A stretch of DNA of 64,000 nucleotides from positions 36,369,335 through 36,433,334 of the forward strand of contig CM071930.1 in NCBI GenBank assembly GCA_016081115.2. Direction: 5' to 3'. The notes under the pieces are model-generated. The model did not search any database. It saw only the letters and a program-made list of their open reading frames with translations, and was not told the DNA's origin. A program made the translations under genes and the position numbers. This document shows, in pieces, positions 24,117 through 36,917 of this stretch (positions are counted from its first letter, which is position 1; every line of letters begins with the position of its first letter). This DNA comes from Rehmannia glutinosa (taxonomy: Eukaryota; Streptophyta; Magnoliopsida; Lamiales; Orobanchaceae).

Positions 24117-26161
24117 TCAAATACCACATGAATGGATTCTTTCGCAACCATAGTCCTTTTGTTGAGTATTCTCAGAGGGCTTTGCTTTCAATTTTGAGTA
24201 TCCTAAGAAGATACCTTCATCGACTTTAGCATCAAAAGCCTTTAGATTGTCTTTGCCATTGTTGTGGATGAAGCATTTGCATCCAAATATTCTCAAATAT
24301 GCAACATTTGGTTTTCTTCGATCCGATCTCATAGGGAGTCTTTGTGTCACCGCTATTTATCATACATCTGTTTTGAGTGTAGCAGTTTGTGTTGATTGCT
24401 TCACCCCAAAATCATTTTGGTAACTCTTTTGACTAACATGGTCCTTGCCGCTTCTTTGAGGGTTCTATTTCTTCTTTCGCAACTCCATTCTCTTTGTGGA
24501 GTCCTCTTTCACGATAGTTCATGACCAATACCATTCTCAATACAATATCGAGTTATTATTCCATTGACAAACTCGGTTCCTCCTGTCCGATCTTATTTTG
24601 ATAATGGTTTGACTCTTCTCGCTTTTGAATCCTCTTCATCATTTGTGGTAGTTTTTGTAGAGTTTCTTTCTTCTTACACATGAATATTGTCCATGTATAT
24701 CTTGAGTAGTCATCTACTACCACCAAGGTGTATTTCTTTCCACTTATCTTTGGCGGGTTCCACTGGGCCAAATAGATCCATATGAAGCGATGCAATATTC
24801 TTGTTGAGGATGGGCACGTCTTTTCTTTGAATGACGACTTGATTTGTTTTCCCTTCGACATGCGTCACATATACTCTCCTTTGTATATCGAGTCCGGAAG
24901 TCCTTCTACAAGATTACTTCTCGCAAGCTTGTTAATCGTTTTGAAGTTCGTGTGACTCGGCTTTTTGTGCCCACCTAACTTGATTCACCGCGCTCTTTGC
25001 TAGAGGCAGTCTTGGGTGTTTGATTGACCAATCCACTACATACATATTTTTTTTTCACATCCTTGCAAAGACAACTTCATTTGATTCAATATCTTTGATT
25101 TGGCATATACCCATGTTGAATCCAACATTGTAGCCCTTGTCACGAGTTGATCGATGCTCGATAAATTGAAGTTGAGTCCTTCAACATATGCAACATCGTG
25201 ATCTCTAATCCATTCCTCTTGATGGATCCAATGCCTCTTATTTCGCCAGAGCTTCATTTCCTCCAAATATGACTTTTGCTCCTTTAACTTCCTTGAATTT
25301 TGACAGATTTTTCTTATTTCCTGTCATATGTCCGGAATGACCACTATCCATGTACCATGTTCCTTGGCACTCATTCCTTGAACTCGCAATCAAGGAAATT
25401 AAGTTTTAGGTACCCATACTTGTCCTGGGGTCCCGAGGGGTTAGAATTGTAAGATGATCCAACCAACCTATAGCCAAATGATTTGACTCTAAGAGGTTGC
25501 CATCTATTAGTGCCATAATCATAATTAATCCTCGCAAATTGCTTGGGGATTCTAGGTTCATACATCCGTCTCTTTTGTCCGTATGCCGCATATGTGTTTT
25601 AGCAATTGCCTTTCTTGGGTAATTGTGGTGTCTTTGAGTGTAGTGCCTAGGTGCATATGTATGCCGATGAAAGCTCTTATACTTTTGAAATGGTCTTTCT
25701 TGAGTTCTAGGCCTTTGCCATTTGGGCTTATATTCCATAAGTCTATGCCGATAGTTCACATTATTCCAATCAGCTTGGCTTGGATATTTTCTACCATTCC
25801 CATCATATGTATTTCTTTTATGGATTTTTCTGGGGTTTTTGGTAGCTCGCTTCTTCTTTACAGAGTATTTTGCTTGGAGTTTCTTTGAGGGACTAAATTT
25901 GAATCTCTTCTCAAATTTGTCCTTTCAAAGACACTCAATCGGGCCGTTTTCCTTTTCCTTTATAACCAAGGCCGTTTGCTTGTTATTGTGCTTTGGAGTG
26001 AATGTGTGTGTAACATTTAGAGTTTTGGATTTTTCGGACTCTTCATGGCTTGAAGATCCTTTTTCCAAAATTAATTTTGAGGTTTGACATAGACACGAGG
26101 AATTAAATCCTAAGCCTGTCTTGTCTCCACATTCTCTTTGACTCATAATAAGATCATCCAA
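24117..26161 (-). pseudogene. SIRE protease and integrase (copy B)
   Basis: The protease active-site motif DSGHSGHM lies on the minus strand near 25330-25355, after a 'GTWYM' lead-in. Integrase pieces follow: the GKKYTLVVVDDYSRYTW core block in the frame 24861-24556 and the PNVAYLRIFGCKCFIH block in 24350-24117. Protease would cut the polyprotein and integrase would insert the DNA copy. Frame breaks make both inactive as read. Confidence 0.8.
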
Positions 26162-26199
26162 TGATTTAGATGCCTCAGTGAATGAGGCAATAACATTCT

Positions 26200-27735
26200 T
26201 GAGGTCATTCTCCTCTTTTCTATAGCAGCAATTTCGCTATTAATTTAGCATTTTCAAATTTTTTAAACTTTCATTCTCATCGCCTACTTGACTTAGAGTA
26301 CTCAAACCTCCTTAGTCACTTTGAGTTTTGACTTTTGAGTAGGTTGTTTTCCTCATTCAATAGTGTGTGTGAGGATTTAATGTGTTCAAAATCTTTCATC
26401 ATTTTGCCTAATGAATCATAAAGATCAGTGGGTGATGAAGTGTGTGTCACGTCACTATCACTAGTGTCTCGAGTTTGATGAGTTAGAGTGTACCTCATCT
26501 TCTTGGTCAAGTTGATCTTGTTCCTTGGCCATCAAGCGATCGGGGCTTCTTCTTCGAGTCACTTGAGTAGTCAGCCTTCTTTGCTCAATCGAATTGTCTC
26601 TCTTGACTTGGTGTTTTGTGCCATCCTCGCAGCCATCATTGCCTTTTTCTTTTCTTGTCTTCTTTCTCTCAAGACATTCCTTTCTTCTTCATCCATGTAC
26701 TTGTTAACTACAGGATATGAGCAAATAATGGCATAGTGACCTGGTTGTAGATTCCAACATAGATATTCAGCTTTTGATCGGCTCTTTCCATTCTTGAGTT
26801 GTCACCCTCCGATACTCAACTTTTTGATGATCTGTTCTCTTGGTTGGCCTATCTTCCCTTGATTTGGAGTGAGCCGAGTGTCTTCTCGGAAGATTCACCC
26901 TTTCCTCTCTTGTAGTTCTTATTAAAGAACTTGTTGAATCTTTTAACCATCGTGGCTATTTCTTCCGGTCAATGACTTCTTTGACCTCGGCTCTTCTTCC
27001 CATCTTTGACAATTAGAGCAAATTGTTTTGGGTACAACTGTCTCTTCTTGGTCTTTTCTTCTCGGCTCAAACTCGTAGGCTTTGAGGTCCGAGAATAACT
27101 CATGGTTGGATGTCTTTGATAGGTCCATGGAATGTCTCAAAGTGCCATGACCTTCATTTCCCATTCAAACCGGGAAGACTTTTAGGATTTTCATACACAT
27201 TTCCTTCTCGTGTATATTCCTTTCCAAGTGCTTGAGATAGCTCATTTGTGATTTCGTGAACCAAGCATCCAAGTTGATCCAGGTTTTCCCGAGATCATTT
27301 TGAAGTTCTCAAATTTCAGATGACCACCGATAATTTGTTTTCTTTGATTTGTTTCGAGCCTTCACAAATCAATGTCACTTGTCCTGCATTTCCTTAGCCG
27401 TTTTGCATGATTTGACTTTATTGAACATGGCTTTGTCCAAGGTTTTGTAAAGGATGTCCTTGGCTACTTTGTCCAGGTTGTATCTTTTCTCGTCATCATT
27501 TGTCCACTCGGTTCTTGGTTTTTCAACCATGGCTGGTCCGGGAGCAAAGATCTTCTTCTCCTTCACCGCAACTCTTCGCACAAAATGTGTTCACCTTTAA
27601 TATTTGCAGAGGCCCATCTTCTATCACTATCCTCATCTCATCATGTAATGCCGATAGATGAGCCCGCATACGAATTTTCCAATCATCAAATTCTTCAATA
27701 GTGAACATAGGGATGCGTGTCAAATTTGCTTCCAT
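26200..27735 (-). pseudogene. SIRE gag (copy B)
   Basis: The start is the minus-strand ATG at 27735 (MEANLTRIPMF), the same start as copy C. Capsid blocks FDDWKIRMRAHLSALH and RYNLDKVAKDILYKTLDKAM follow in shifted frames. A zinc-knuckle remnant (CWNLQPGHYAIIC, second Cys lost) lies near 26750. A Ser/Asp-rich helix with KMMKDFEHIKSSHTLLNEEN (26510-26316) closes gag. Confidence 0.75.
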
Positions 27736-27848
27736 GATAATAACTTTTAATGATAGAAAAGAGTTTTGAAGGTTTAAGTACTAAAGCGACTTTGAAAAGT
27801 TTGGAGATCTAGTTCAAGAACCGGTGCGGAGGGTTCAATGAACCAACC

Positions 27849-27860
27849 GCTCCGATACCA
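27849..27860 (-). other. Primer-binding site of SIRE copy B
   Basis: On the minus strand TGGTATCGGAGC, matching initiator-Met tRNA apart from one base. It lies two bases inside the 5' LTR. Confidence 0.75.
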
Positions 27861-27862
27861 CT

Positions 27863-29402
27863 TGTAGGTCCCAAGGGGTGTAAGTGTAAGGTTTAGAAGG
27901 GGGGTTGAATAAACCTTACCAAATTTTCGATTTAGTCCTTTTAAATATACAGAGTTGATTCTACACAAAATTGTGTCCTCTTGATGGACAATCGATTTAG
28001 TCAATCAAGAGAGTTAGTCTCTCAACGGACTCAAATTTAGCCGTTGATGGAATAACTCATTTGTTGATTCTAAATTAACTCAATCGTGGTTTTGTTTGCG
28101 GAAGACTTAACACCCTTAAGTTTGATTAAGCAAGAGTTTAGTGCTAGGTTTAGTACTAGTATTATCAAGTGGATAGCAAATTTATCGCCAGATATAAGCG
28201 GAGTTAAAAATGCAGAATTAAAGTGATGAAATGTAAATGACACAATGAAATTTTTATAGAGGTTCAAGATGGGGTAATTCTTCTACTCCTCTATTCTCCA
28301 ACTCCCGGAGGAATCCACTAGGTAATGATCGGTTTACAAAGTGGTAACAGTCCCAGATACAAGTCTTGATCACACACCGACTTGATCCTTTGGGACTCGG
28401 TCGAGACGCCTTGATCACTCGGTGGCTTCTCGACGACTCGCCTTCTTTCAGGCGGCTGCGCTTTGCTACTACACTCACTTGCTCAAGCTCTTTGGATTTG
28501 ATCACGAAGCCCTCCAAAAGCTTAAGACTTGGTTCAACATTGAACCTTCCTACAATCCTTCCCGGAATGTAGACCCTTGTTTTCAGTGTTTTCCTCTTCA
28601 ACCGATTGAAGTTATCTTTCCTTCACAGTGAGTGTTGGATTGATGTTCTTCGTAATGCAGCTTGAGGATTGAGAATGTTTGAGCTTTTTTCTAATATGCT
28701 TGTATATCTCATATGTGTGTCATCCTTCGTCTCAAACAAACTCCTCGGCCTTTTATAGTGAACTTTCAAAAATTTGCCCGTTGAAGAGATAGGCTTATTT
28801 TTTAAAGTCACTTGCAATCATTGGTTTGTCTTGTTGCGCTTCTTGGAATTGCCATTTCCTCGCATTTAATTGTTCTTTCACCTTTTCGAGTTCGACACGG
28901 TGTGGTGCTTCCCATTGGTTCATTCCTTTTGCACGCTTCCGGGATCGAGCACTCCGAGAAAGGTGGTATGGAGATATTACTTGTTTAAGTAAATCTCTTG
29001 ATTTTCAGGCAACGGTTCTTTTACGATTATCTCGACTTGACCTGCATTTTCTTGCTTTCCCGGATGACTTAGAGTCGCCTTCCAATCATTGGATGACTCT
29101 TCCGTCATTTCAACTTGAGACTTGGCTTTTCTTGAGTTGACTTGATCGATGCTCCCACTCACCGCATCTCACCGCTTCTCCGAGAGAGTTCTGCTCTACT
29201 CTTCTTTGCCATACTCTGCCTCGCACGAAGTCTTCCTTCAAGTCTTGATTTGTCTTCTTGCATGTTAGGCGTGGCCGACTTAACTCGGCCTTGGCTACTC
29301 TATTTATTACAATGCATTTTACAACAAGAATTGGGGTGCCAACTTTCTATTCTATGTTTTACATGGCATTCATCAAAATCTTAAACAATAAATTTCCTAA
29401 CA
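27863..29402 (-). repeat. 5' LTR of SIRE copy B
   Basis: 1540 bp, from TGTTAGGAAATTT (29402) to GGACCTACA (27863) on the minus strand. The length equals that of the copy C 5' LTR. A minus-strand TATAAAAGG promoter box lies near 28755. Confidence 0.85.
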
Positions 29403-29756
29403 CTCATTTAGAAGATGAAAGCTTAGACGTTCAACTGGAGGATATTTATATTGGATTTCAAAACCAGTAATCTCCATGCTGCCTCACGCGACGAAATATA
29501 CCTACAAAGGTAAAACACACTAACTTCGTCAACAGTGTTACCCAATTCCTCATCATTGGTGCTCGTATAGAACGATGTTGTAACCCAGTCATGTCTTTTA
29601 TTTACATACTTGAACAAATATTTTATCGATCTAGACTGGTTACACCATTCTACATTAATGTGAGCTTCGTACTTTAGCAACAACTGACGATTGTACGGCA
29701 CAACATATCTGTTATCCAGAGGAACACCATTTTTCTCAACAATTCTCCCATTATTT
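29403..29756 (-). pseudogene. Helitron Rep continuation beyond the repeat units
   Basis: Only this, the 3'-most part, continues past the repeat junction. The frame reads on through PLDNRYVVPYN, INVEWCNQSRSIKYLFKYV and YISSREAAWRL, blocks that normally follow the Rep catalytic region in Helitron proteins. It ends at the SIRE insertion. Confidence 0.75.
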
Positions 29757-31660
29757 CTTCGTCTATAACGCGGATACCCTTCTTCATCAATAGTAGTTTT
29801 ATCCACAAACTTTTTCAGAAAATGTTTAGTGCAACGACCATCAGCCATGCACGGAGAGTTTTTTCTAATATCTCCACATGAACCATGAATCATGTGGTCT
29901 CTCACACAAGAAAGATAATAATACAGATCAATGCCCTCATTGGGTATTTCGCGATATAATCCGATCTATATCATCTGCAGTTGGATACTTGTCTTCTTTG
30001 GACAAAAAAAGGATTATATGTGCATGAGGCAACCCATGCGTCTAAAATCCTATCGTGTATATAACTGCAACGTCAAAATTAAGAAAAAATAATGTGAAAA
30101 GTAAGAAACAAAAAAAATAATATAAATAAAATAGTTGAGAAGAATTATAACCTGCTATTACATTCCCAAACATTTTATTCTGACGAAGATCTTTTATCAA
30201 ACAATCCAATTTCAATTTAAAGATTCTGCAGACAATGTCAGGTCGGTCCTCAAGACTAAGATTCTTCTTATCAAGAAATTGAACAATCTCTAGCCATTTT
30301 AGATTGCAAGTGAATGTTATAAACAAATCCGGATAGCCTGCCCATCGACATAGAGCCATTTCATCCTGATAGTTCTGTATCATATATCGAGCACCTTTAG
30401 TGAAACTAAAAGGTAATATAATTCATTTTCCATGGCTACTTGGATCGATATCTGCATTCAACAAAGCATCTGTTAGACCTTATATATATCACAGCGCAAC
30501 TTCTTTTGGTGTAACCGAATATACTTCAACCGGGATGACTCGACCATCGTGTAAGCATCGACAACAAATTGTTGAATAATCTTCTAGATGAAAAAATAGT
30601 AGAAGCTTCTTGTTCCCGGTTGTGCAATCTGTAAGCAAACAATTCTCGAACACTTATTGTTTTTCTGCTTCTCGGATTAATTTTCTGGAGATTCGAAAAT
30701 TGTATGTCTTCTGTGAAACCGTCTTCGCCAAAAGGTAATAATAACGGATACTGCAAGTCCAAGTAGGATGCATTCAATTCCTTGATACATTTCAAAACTC
30801 CGGATTTTGTTTCCACAAAATCTCGATCTCCTAAAGCCTGATCAAAATCTCCAACTATCAGTGCAGCAACTTCTGAACTCGTAGGCATATTATATCTCCT
30901 AGCATCCATACTCTGCTTTCCGATCAGATGCAGTCTCACATTAGAATCACCATGTTGTTGAATCTTCTCTTTCGCCATTATGAAAGTCTTGACTAAAATA
31001 TTATTCTTACCTAACATTCTCTTTAAGTCACTAATGATAACTTCGTGCAAATTATATTTTCGCTCCTTGTCTATAAAATAAAATAGAAAAAAATATAGAA
31101 ATATTAGCATAATTCAGCTTAAAGAAATAACAAATATTATATAATTTTATTAAAAGAAGAATACTCGATTAATTTAATCGGTGTGATATTTCATTTTTCA
31201 GATCATATATATACATTTGTGCGAATTTTCAGTATTGAACCATCCGACAAGAATAAACTTCCAATCGATGATATTTGTCCATGCATTCGAAAAACAAGAG
31301 GACCGGGACTCTCGCTTATAACTTTGTCTATCTTGCCTTCTATTAAAGTAAAAAAGTAACATATTGTTGTACAATCTTATGTTGTCTTGAAAGTGCTTAG
31401 ATTTATTTCCATCTCCGAATAATAATTCGCAAAGCACATTAGGTGGTTGTTTAATGGAGGTAGTTGAATAATGTCATTCTTTGAAACACAAAGAGTATCG
31501 AGGCTTTTTTGGAAAGGAAGATAGTCTTTCTTCGTACCAAAACAAAGCTCCACAAAATTCACATTTGTATGTCGCGACACCCATGTCCAAAAGATTCAAA
31601 ACATATAACATAACTTTTGTTAAACAATTATATAAAAATATTAATTCACTCCCATCATTT
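29757..31660 (-). pseudogene. Helitron Rep N-terminal unit 1
   Basis: A 1904-bp unit. In minus order it carries the CEFCGALFWYEER zinc-like block (about 31580-31530), KSKHFQDNIR, a conserved block with RRYNMPTSSEVAALIVGDF (30895), MIQNYQDEMALCRW...FITFTCN (30383-30300), an AT-rich intron-like segment, and the catalytic HUH motif GLPHAHI (30017-30036). An in-frame TAG sits three codons before that motif. The unit then runs to CTKHFLKKFV and the YRRRN junction. Rep nicks and joins DNA ends. The stop and shifted frames make it inactive. Confidence 0.8.
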
Positions 31661-33569
31661 CTTCGTCTATAACGCGGATACCCTTTTTCATCAATAGTAG
31701 TTGCATCCACAAACTTTTTCAGAAAATATTTAGTGCAACGACCATAAGCCATGCACGGAGAGCTTTTTCTAATATCTCTACATGGACCATGAATCATGTG
31801 GTCTCTCTCTACAACATAATAATACGGATCAATGCCCTCATTGGGTATTTCTGCTGATATAATCTGATCTATATCATCTGCAGTTGGATACTTGTCTTCT
31901 TTGGACAAAAAAAGCAATATATGTGCACGAGGCAACCCATGCTTCTAGAATCCTATCGTTTATATAACTGCAACGTCAAAATTAAAAAAAGATAATGTGA
32001 AAAGTAAGAAACAAAAAAAAATCATAGAAATAAAATAGTTGAGAAGAATTATAACTTGCTATTACATTCCCAAACATTTTATTCTCGATTTAAGATCTTT
32101 TATCAAACAATCTAATTTCAATTTAAAGATTCTCGCAGACAATGCCAGGTTGGTCCTCGGACTAAGATTCTTCTTATCAAGAAATCGAACAATCTCTGGC
32201 CATTTTGGATTGCAAGTGAATGTTATAAATAAATCCAGATAGTCCGCCCACCGACATATAGCCATTGCATCCTGATAGTTCTGTATCATATATCGAGCAC
32301 CTCCAGTGAAACTGGAAGATAATATAATTCGTTTTTCTTGGCTACTTGGATCTATATATGCATTCAACAAAGCATCCGTTAGACCCTTATATATATCACA
32401 GCGCAACTAATTCTTTTGGTGTAACCGAATATACTTCAATCGGGTGACTCGACCATCGTGTTAGCATCGACAACAAATTGTTGAATAATCTTCTAGATGA
32501 AAAAATAGTAGAAGCTTCTTGTTCCTCACAGTAATCTGTAAGCAAAAATTCTAACGCTTATTGTTTTTCGCTTCTCGGATTAATTTTCTGGAGATTTAAA
32601 TATGGTATGTCTTCTCTGAAACCGTCTTCGTGAAAAGGTAATAATAACGGATACTGCAAGGCCAAGTAGGATGCATTCAATTCCTTGATACGTTTCAAAA
32701 CTCCGATTTTGTTTCCACTAAAATATATCGATCTCCTAAATCCTAATCAAAATCTCCAACTATCGGTCAAAGAACTTCGAACTCGTAGGCATATTATATC
32801 TCCTAGCATTCGTACTCTACTTTCCGACGAGACACAATCTCACATTAGAATCACCATGTTGTCGAATCTTCTCTTTCGCCATTATGAAGGTCTTGACTAA
32901 AACATTATTCTCATCTAACATTCTCTTTAAGTCACTAACGATAACTTCGTGCAAATTATATTTTCGCTCCCTTGTCTATAAAATAAAATATAAAAAATAG
33001 AGAAATATTAGCATAATTGATTAAAGAAATAACAAATATTATATAATTTTATTAAAAAAGAAAGAATACCGACAGAATTTAATCGGTGTGATAGTTCATT
33101 TTCCGTATCATATATATACATTTGTGCGAATTTTGGTATTGAACCATCTGACGGTAATAAACTTCCAATCAGATGTTAATTTTGTCCATGCATTCGAAAA
33201 ACAAGAGGACCAGGACCTCTGTTTATATCTTTGTCTATTTTGCCTCCCATTAAAGTAAAACAGAACATATTGTTGTACGACCTTATATTGTTTTGAAAGT
33301 GCTTAGATTTATTTCCATCTCCGAATAATAATTCGCAAAGCACATTAGGTGGTTGTTTAACTGGAGGTAGTTGAATAATGTCATTGTTGAAACACAAAGA
33401 GTATCGAGGCTTGTTTTTTGGAAAGGAAGATAATCTTTCTTCGTACCAAAACAAATCTCCACAAAATTCACATTTGTATGTCGCGACACCCATGTCCCAG
33501 TATCCAAAAACATATAACATAACTTTTGTTAAACAATTATATAAAAACATTAATTCACTCCCATCATTT
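31661..33569 (-). pseudogene. Helitron Rep N-terminal unit 2
   Basis: A 1909-bp copy of unit 1, head to tail. It repeats MIQNYQDAMAICRW (32290), the intron-like segment (31975-32060) and the HUH region (31921-31940), where the first His is Arg (GLPRAHI). The same TAG as in unit 1 lies upstream of the motif, and there is an extra TAA in the preceding block. The N-terminal CEFCGDLFWYEER block is at 33480-33430. Confidence 0.8.
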
Positions 33570-34560
33570 CTTCGTCTATAATGCGGATACCCTTCTTCAT
33601 CAATAGTAGTTGCATCCACAAACTTTTTCAGAAAATGTTTAGTGCAACGACCATCAGCCATGCACGGAGAGTTTTTTCAAATATCTCCACATGGACCATG
33701 AATCATGTGGTCTCCCACTACAACATAATAATACAGATCAATGCCCTCATTGGGTATTTCTGCTGATATAATCCGATCTATATCATCTGCAGTTGGATAC
33801 TTGTCTTCTTTGGACAAAAAAAGCAATATATGTGCATGAGACAACCCATGCTTCTAAAATCCTATCGTGTATATAACTGCAATATCAAAATTAAGAAAAA
33901 ATAATGTGAAAAGTAAGAAACAAAAAAAAATCATAGAAATAAAATAGTTAAGAAGAATTATAACTTGCTATTACATTCCCAATCATTTTATTCTAACGAA
34001 GATCTTTTATCAAACAGTCCAATTTTAATTTAAAGATTCTGCAGACAATCAGATCGGTCCTCAGGACTAAGATTATTCTTATCAAGAAATCGAACAATTT
34101 CTGGCCATTTTGGATTGCAAGTGAATATTATAAACAAATCCAGATAGCCCGTTCATCGACATATAGCCATTGCATCCTGATAGTTCTGTATCATATATCG
34201 AGCACCTCTAGTGAAACTGGAAGATAATATAATTCGTTTTCCATGGCTACTTGGATCGATATCTACATTCAACAAAGCATCCGTTAGACCCTTATATTTA
34301 TATCACAACGCAACTAATTCTTTTGGTGTAACTGAATATACTTCAATCGGGCTGACTCGACCATCGTGTAAGCATCGACAACAAATTGTTGAATAATCTT
34401 CAGATGAAAAAATAGTAGAAGCTTCTTGTTCCTCACAGTAATCAGAAGCGAAAAATTCTCGAACACTTATTATTTTTCTCGGATTAATTTTACGGAGATT
34501 CGAGAATGGTATGTCTTTCTCCGAAACCTGTCTTCGCAAAAGGTAATAATAACGGATACG
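33570..34560 (-). pseudogene. Helitron Rep N-terminal unit 3 (partial)
   Basis: About 990 bp match units 1 and 2. The HUH region reads GLSHAHI (33829-33850) with the same upstream TAG. The match ends near 34560, where units 1 and 2 continue with DLQYPLLLPF-type sequence but this copy switches to unrelated sequence. Confidence 0.75.
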
Positions 34561-34752
34561 AGAAGATTGGAGAGCTCCATCACCTTGAAGAGTTTTGAGA
34601 TCGCCCATATTGACGCCCGGCAACGGAACCAAAATATTATGATCCTTCGCAAAAGCTCGCGTCAAAGGGCTTTCGAATTTATTGGAAGATGGAATAGGAT
34701 TAGTTATGCTTGCGGAAGAACATGAAATGACAAAGATAATTAAAATACACAA
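34561..34752 (-). other. Unrelated coding-like segment fused to unit 3
   Basis: On the minus strand an open frame enters from about 34752 after a splice-acceptor-like 'TTCTTTTTAG'. It begins with a hydrophobic stretch (CILIIFVISCSSAS) that looks like a signal peptide, followed by about 40 residues (FAKDHNILVPLPGVNMGDLK). It then runs in frame into Helitron Rep sequence. I do not recognise the protein. It could be a host exon captured by the Helitron, or chance. Confidence 0.3.
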
Positions 34753-36917
34753 CTAAAAAGAACGAAGTGGAATTGTTTGGGAGTTTTCCTTCTCCTTTGT
34801 TTTTCCTCAATTCTTGTCTGTCTTTCATTGAATAAAAGGTCCCTTTATATAATAGAGAATTACAAGTCACATAATAAGGAAAGAACATAAAAATTGCAAT
34901 TAGCCTACAAATTGAAAATGATACGAAATCATAATTGAAAACAACCAAAAATAAACAAGCTGCTAAAGGAAATAAATTTGAATTCTCAATCAATGATATT
35001 GGAAATCAATCGGCATTGATTGATTTGCAATTGTGCCCCTATTGTAATCTTTCCTTGTGGATGCATCATTAATATTTTATTTTCATCTGACAGGTTGTTG
35101 GATCTGTTCTTTGTTTGTTGTAGGCACAAACCAACTTCTGATAAAAAAAATGGGATGGAAAAAGATAAATACTACATATATTTTTATTTATTTGTTTTTG
35201 AAATTTTAAATATTAGTTGTTGCAGTTAATAAATCTACAAAATATATGTTATTGTTGAACTTTCCGATGATTTTTAATTTAGTTTTTATTCTGATCTTTG
35301 TTTTTATGTTGCAGATTAAATCCTTCTTTTTTGAAACAGAGAAACCAAAAACACAACACCTTAATAGATCGAAAAAGTTTGAAGGGTGAAAAAAAATATA
35401 TAAGTCCTACTTTTTATCATATTCAATTTTTTTGTTTTCTCAATTTCTTTTTGTTGTTTAACAGTATTTTATGTTTTCTAATGATTGTAATTTATCGTTA
35501 CAAATATTAAAATTGTCAATGAAAAAATTCATGATAGCTTACGATTTTGCTGAAAAAGTTTAATCTGCTAATAAACGATATGACCAGATAATAAGTTTTA
35601 TTTAATCCTTTTATGATTTGAGGCCTTTTTTTATTATTTGGAAGGACTCAAGTAAATGTTTGATGATTAATTTTTTTATATTTCATATTGATGTGTTTAA
35701 TGATTTGCATTGTTTGATGATAATTGTTTTTATTTTTCAACTTTTAATCAAAGAAAAGTTGTAGAAATTATAGTTCCATTGTTTGATGTTTCATATAATT
35801 TTTTTATTAACTTATTATATTTTTCTTTTGAGGTTATGTTGAAATTAAAAATACAAAGCAGAACATTGATGGAATATCCAGACACATAAAGGTAATATTC
35901 AAACCAAAAATCCCTAGACTACAATATATGTCATTTTTAAAATCAAAATTATAATACCGTATGAAGAATTATCATCCCTTCTTTATTTATTGCCTAAAAC
36001 ATTATGTCCTTTTTCGATCGTCGCATGTTTGATTGTTCAGAACGTGTTGTGTTCTTGCGTTTGCCTTTTCTCAATTGTTGGTGATGGTGTTCTGTTCCAA
36101 GATTTTTTGAAATGCAAAATAAACACTATTGAATTATGACATCAATATATACTGAAACTAAAAATGAAACTATTTTTTATAAAGATACATATATTGTCCG
36201 AAAATCAATCAGATTCTTGAATTCACAAGTAAGATTTTTCTTTTACCATATATAGCTAACTATGAAAATCTCTTGTTATCATTTAAATGCATATATATTC
36301 TAAATTGAAATGTAATATTTTCTTGCCAAATATGAATGTCAATTAATTTCTCTGGCATTCTTTATCTTGTGGTGAAATCATCAATGCTTTTAGTTTACAT
36401 GCCGTGATAATTGTGTTATTAAATTTAGATTTACAATTATGAGTTGTTTGAATTATTGTTGGCATTTGTAATTGTTTATTTTTCTTGCACGAATTAAGTT
36501 TTATGAAGACTCTAAGCTAAAAAAGCCACTTGATCCTACACATTAAGTGTAGTGGAATCCTGTTGGTGCTGGAGTCTTCTTTTTGTGATATTTTGATGAA
36601 TGTTTTTATAAGTACATATTTTATTGTATAATTTTTTGTTAATAAAAATGCACATGCAATTAAGCTTGTACAAATGCAACAATATGTTTTTCGACAAACA
36701 TAATAGTTATTTAAAAGTAATCCATAATATTATTGCAATAATTGTAAAAAATATAAACTTTGATTAATTAATGCCATTAACCAAACTGCAAAAAAGCAAA
36801 CCTAAACAACTAAGATTGTTCAATGAAATATAACCAACCAAAGAAAATGAAAAAAATAAAAACCAAAGCAATAGAAACCAAATATTATTCTATGTCCAAT
36901 TAACAAAACCATCTTTT
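34753..36917. other. No gene seen; Helitron spacer
   Basis: AT-rich sequence between the Rep part and the RPA-like gene. A minus-strand TATA-like box (TTATATAAAGGG) at 34842-34853 could drive the Rep segment. A small hairpin (CTACAC/GTGTAG) lies at about 36535-36551. No coding domain is visible. Confidence 0.5.

Larger units (their letters stand above)
15465..29402 (-). mobile_element. SIRE-type copia copy B, nearly complete
   Basis: Reading from 29402 downwards: 5' LTR, primer site, gag, protease, integrase, reverse transcriptase, RNase H, a long extra ORF, polypurine tract and 3' LTR. Integrase before RT identifies Ty1/copia. The extra ORF between pol and the 3' LTR and the ~14 kb size point to the SIRE/Maximus lineage. 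The distal end of the 3' LTR (about 60-70 bases) is missing, so no target duplication can be confirmed. The bases next to the intact end are CTCAT (29403-29407). Confidence 0.88.

Noticed and set aside
29757..34560. CRISPR-like or satellite repeat array
   Set aside because: The units are 1.9 kb, carry coding sequence and number only about 2.5. This is a gene segment duplication.
36535..36551. Hairpin as the Helitron 3' terminus
   Set aside because: It is short, is not followed by CTRR at the proper distance, and lies between the two Helitron genes.
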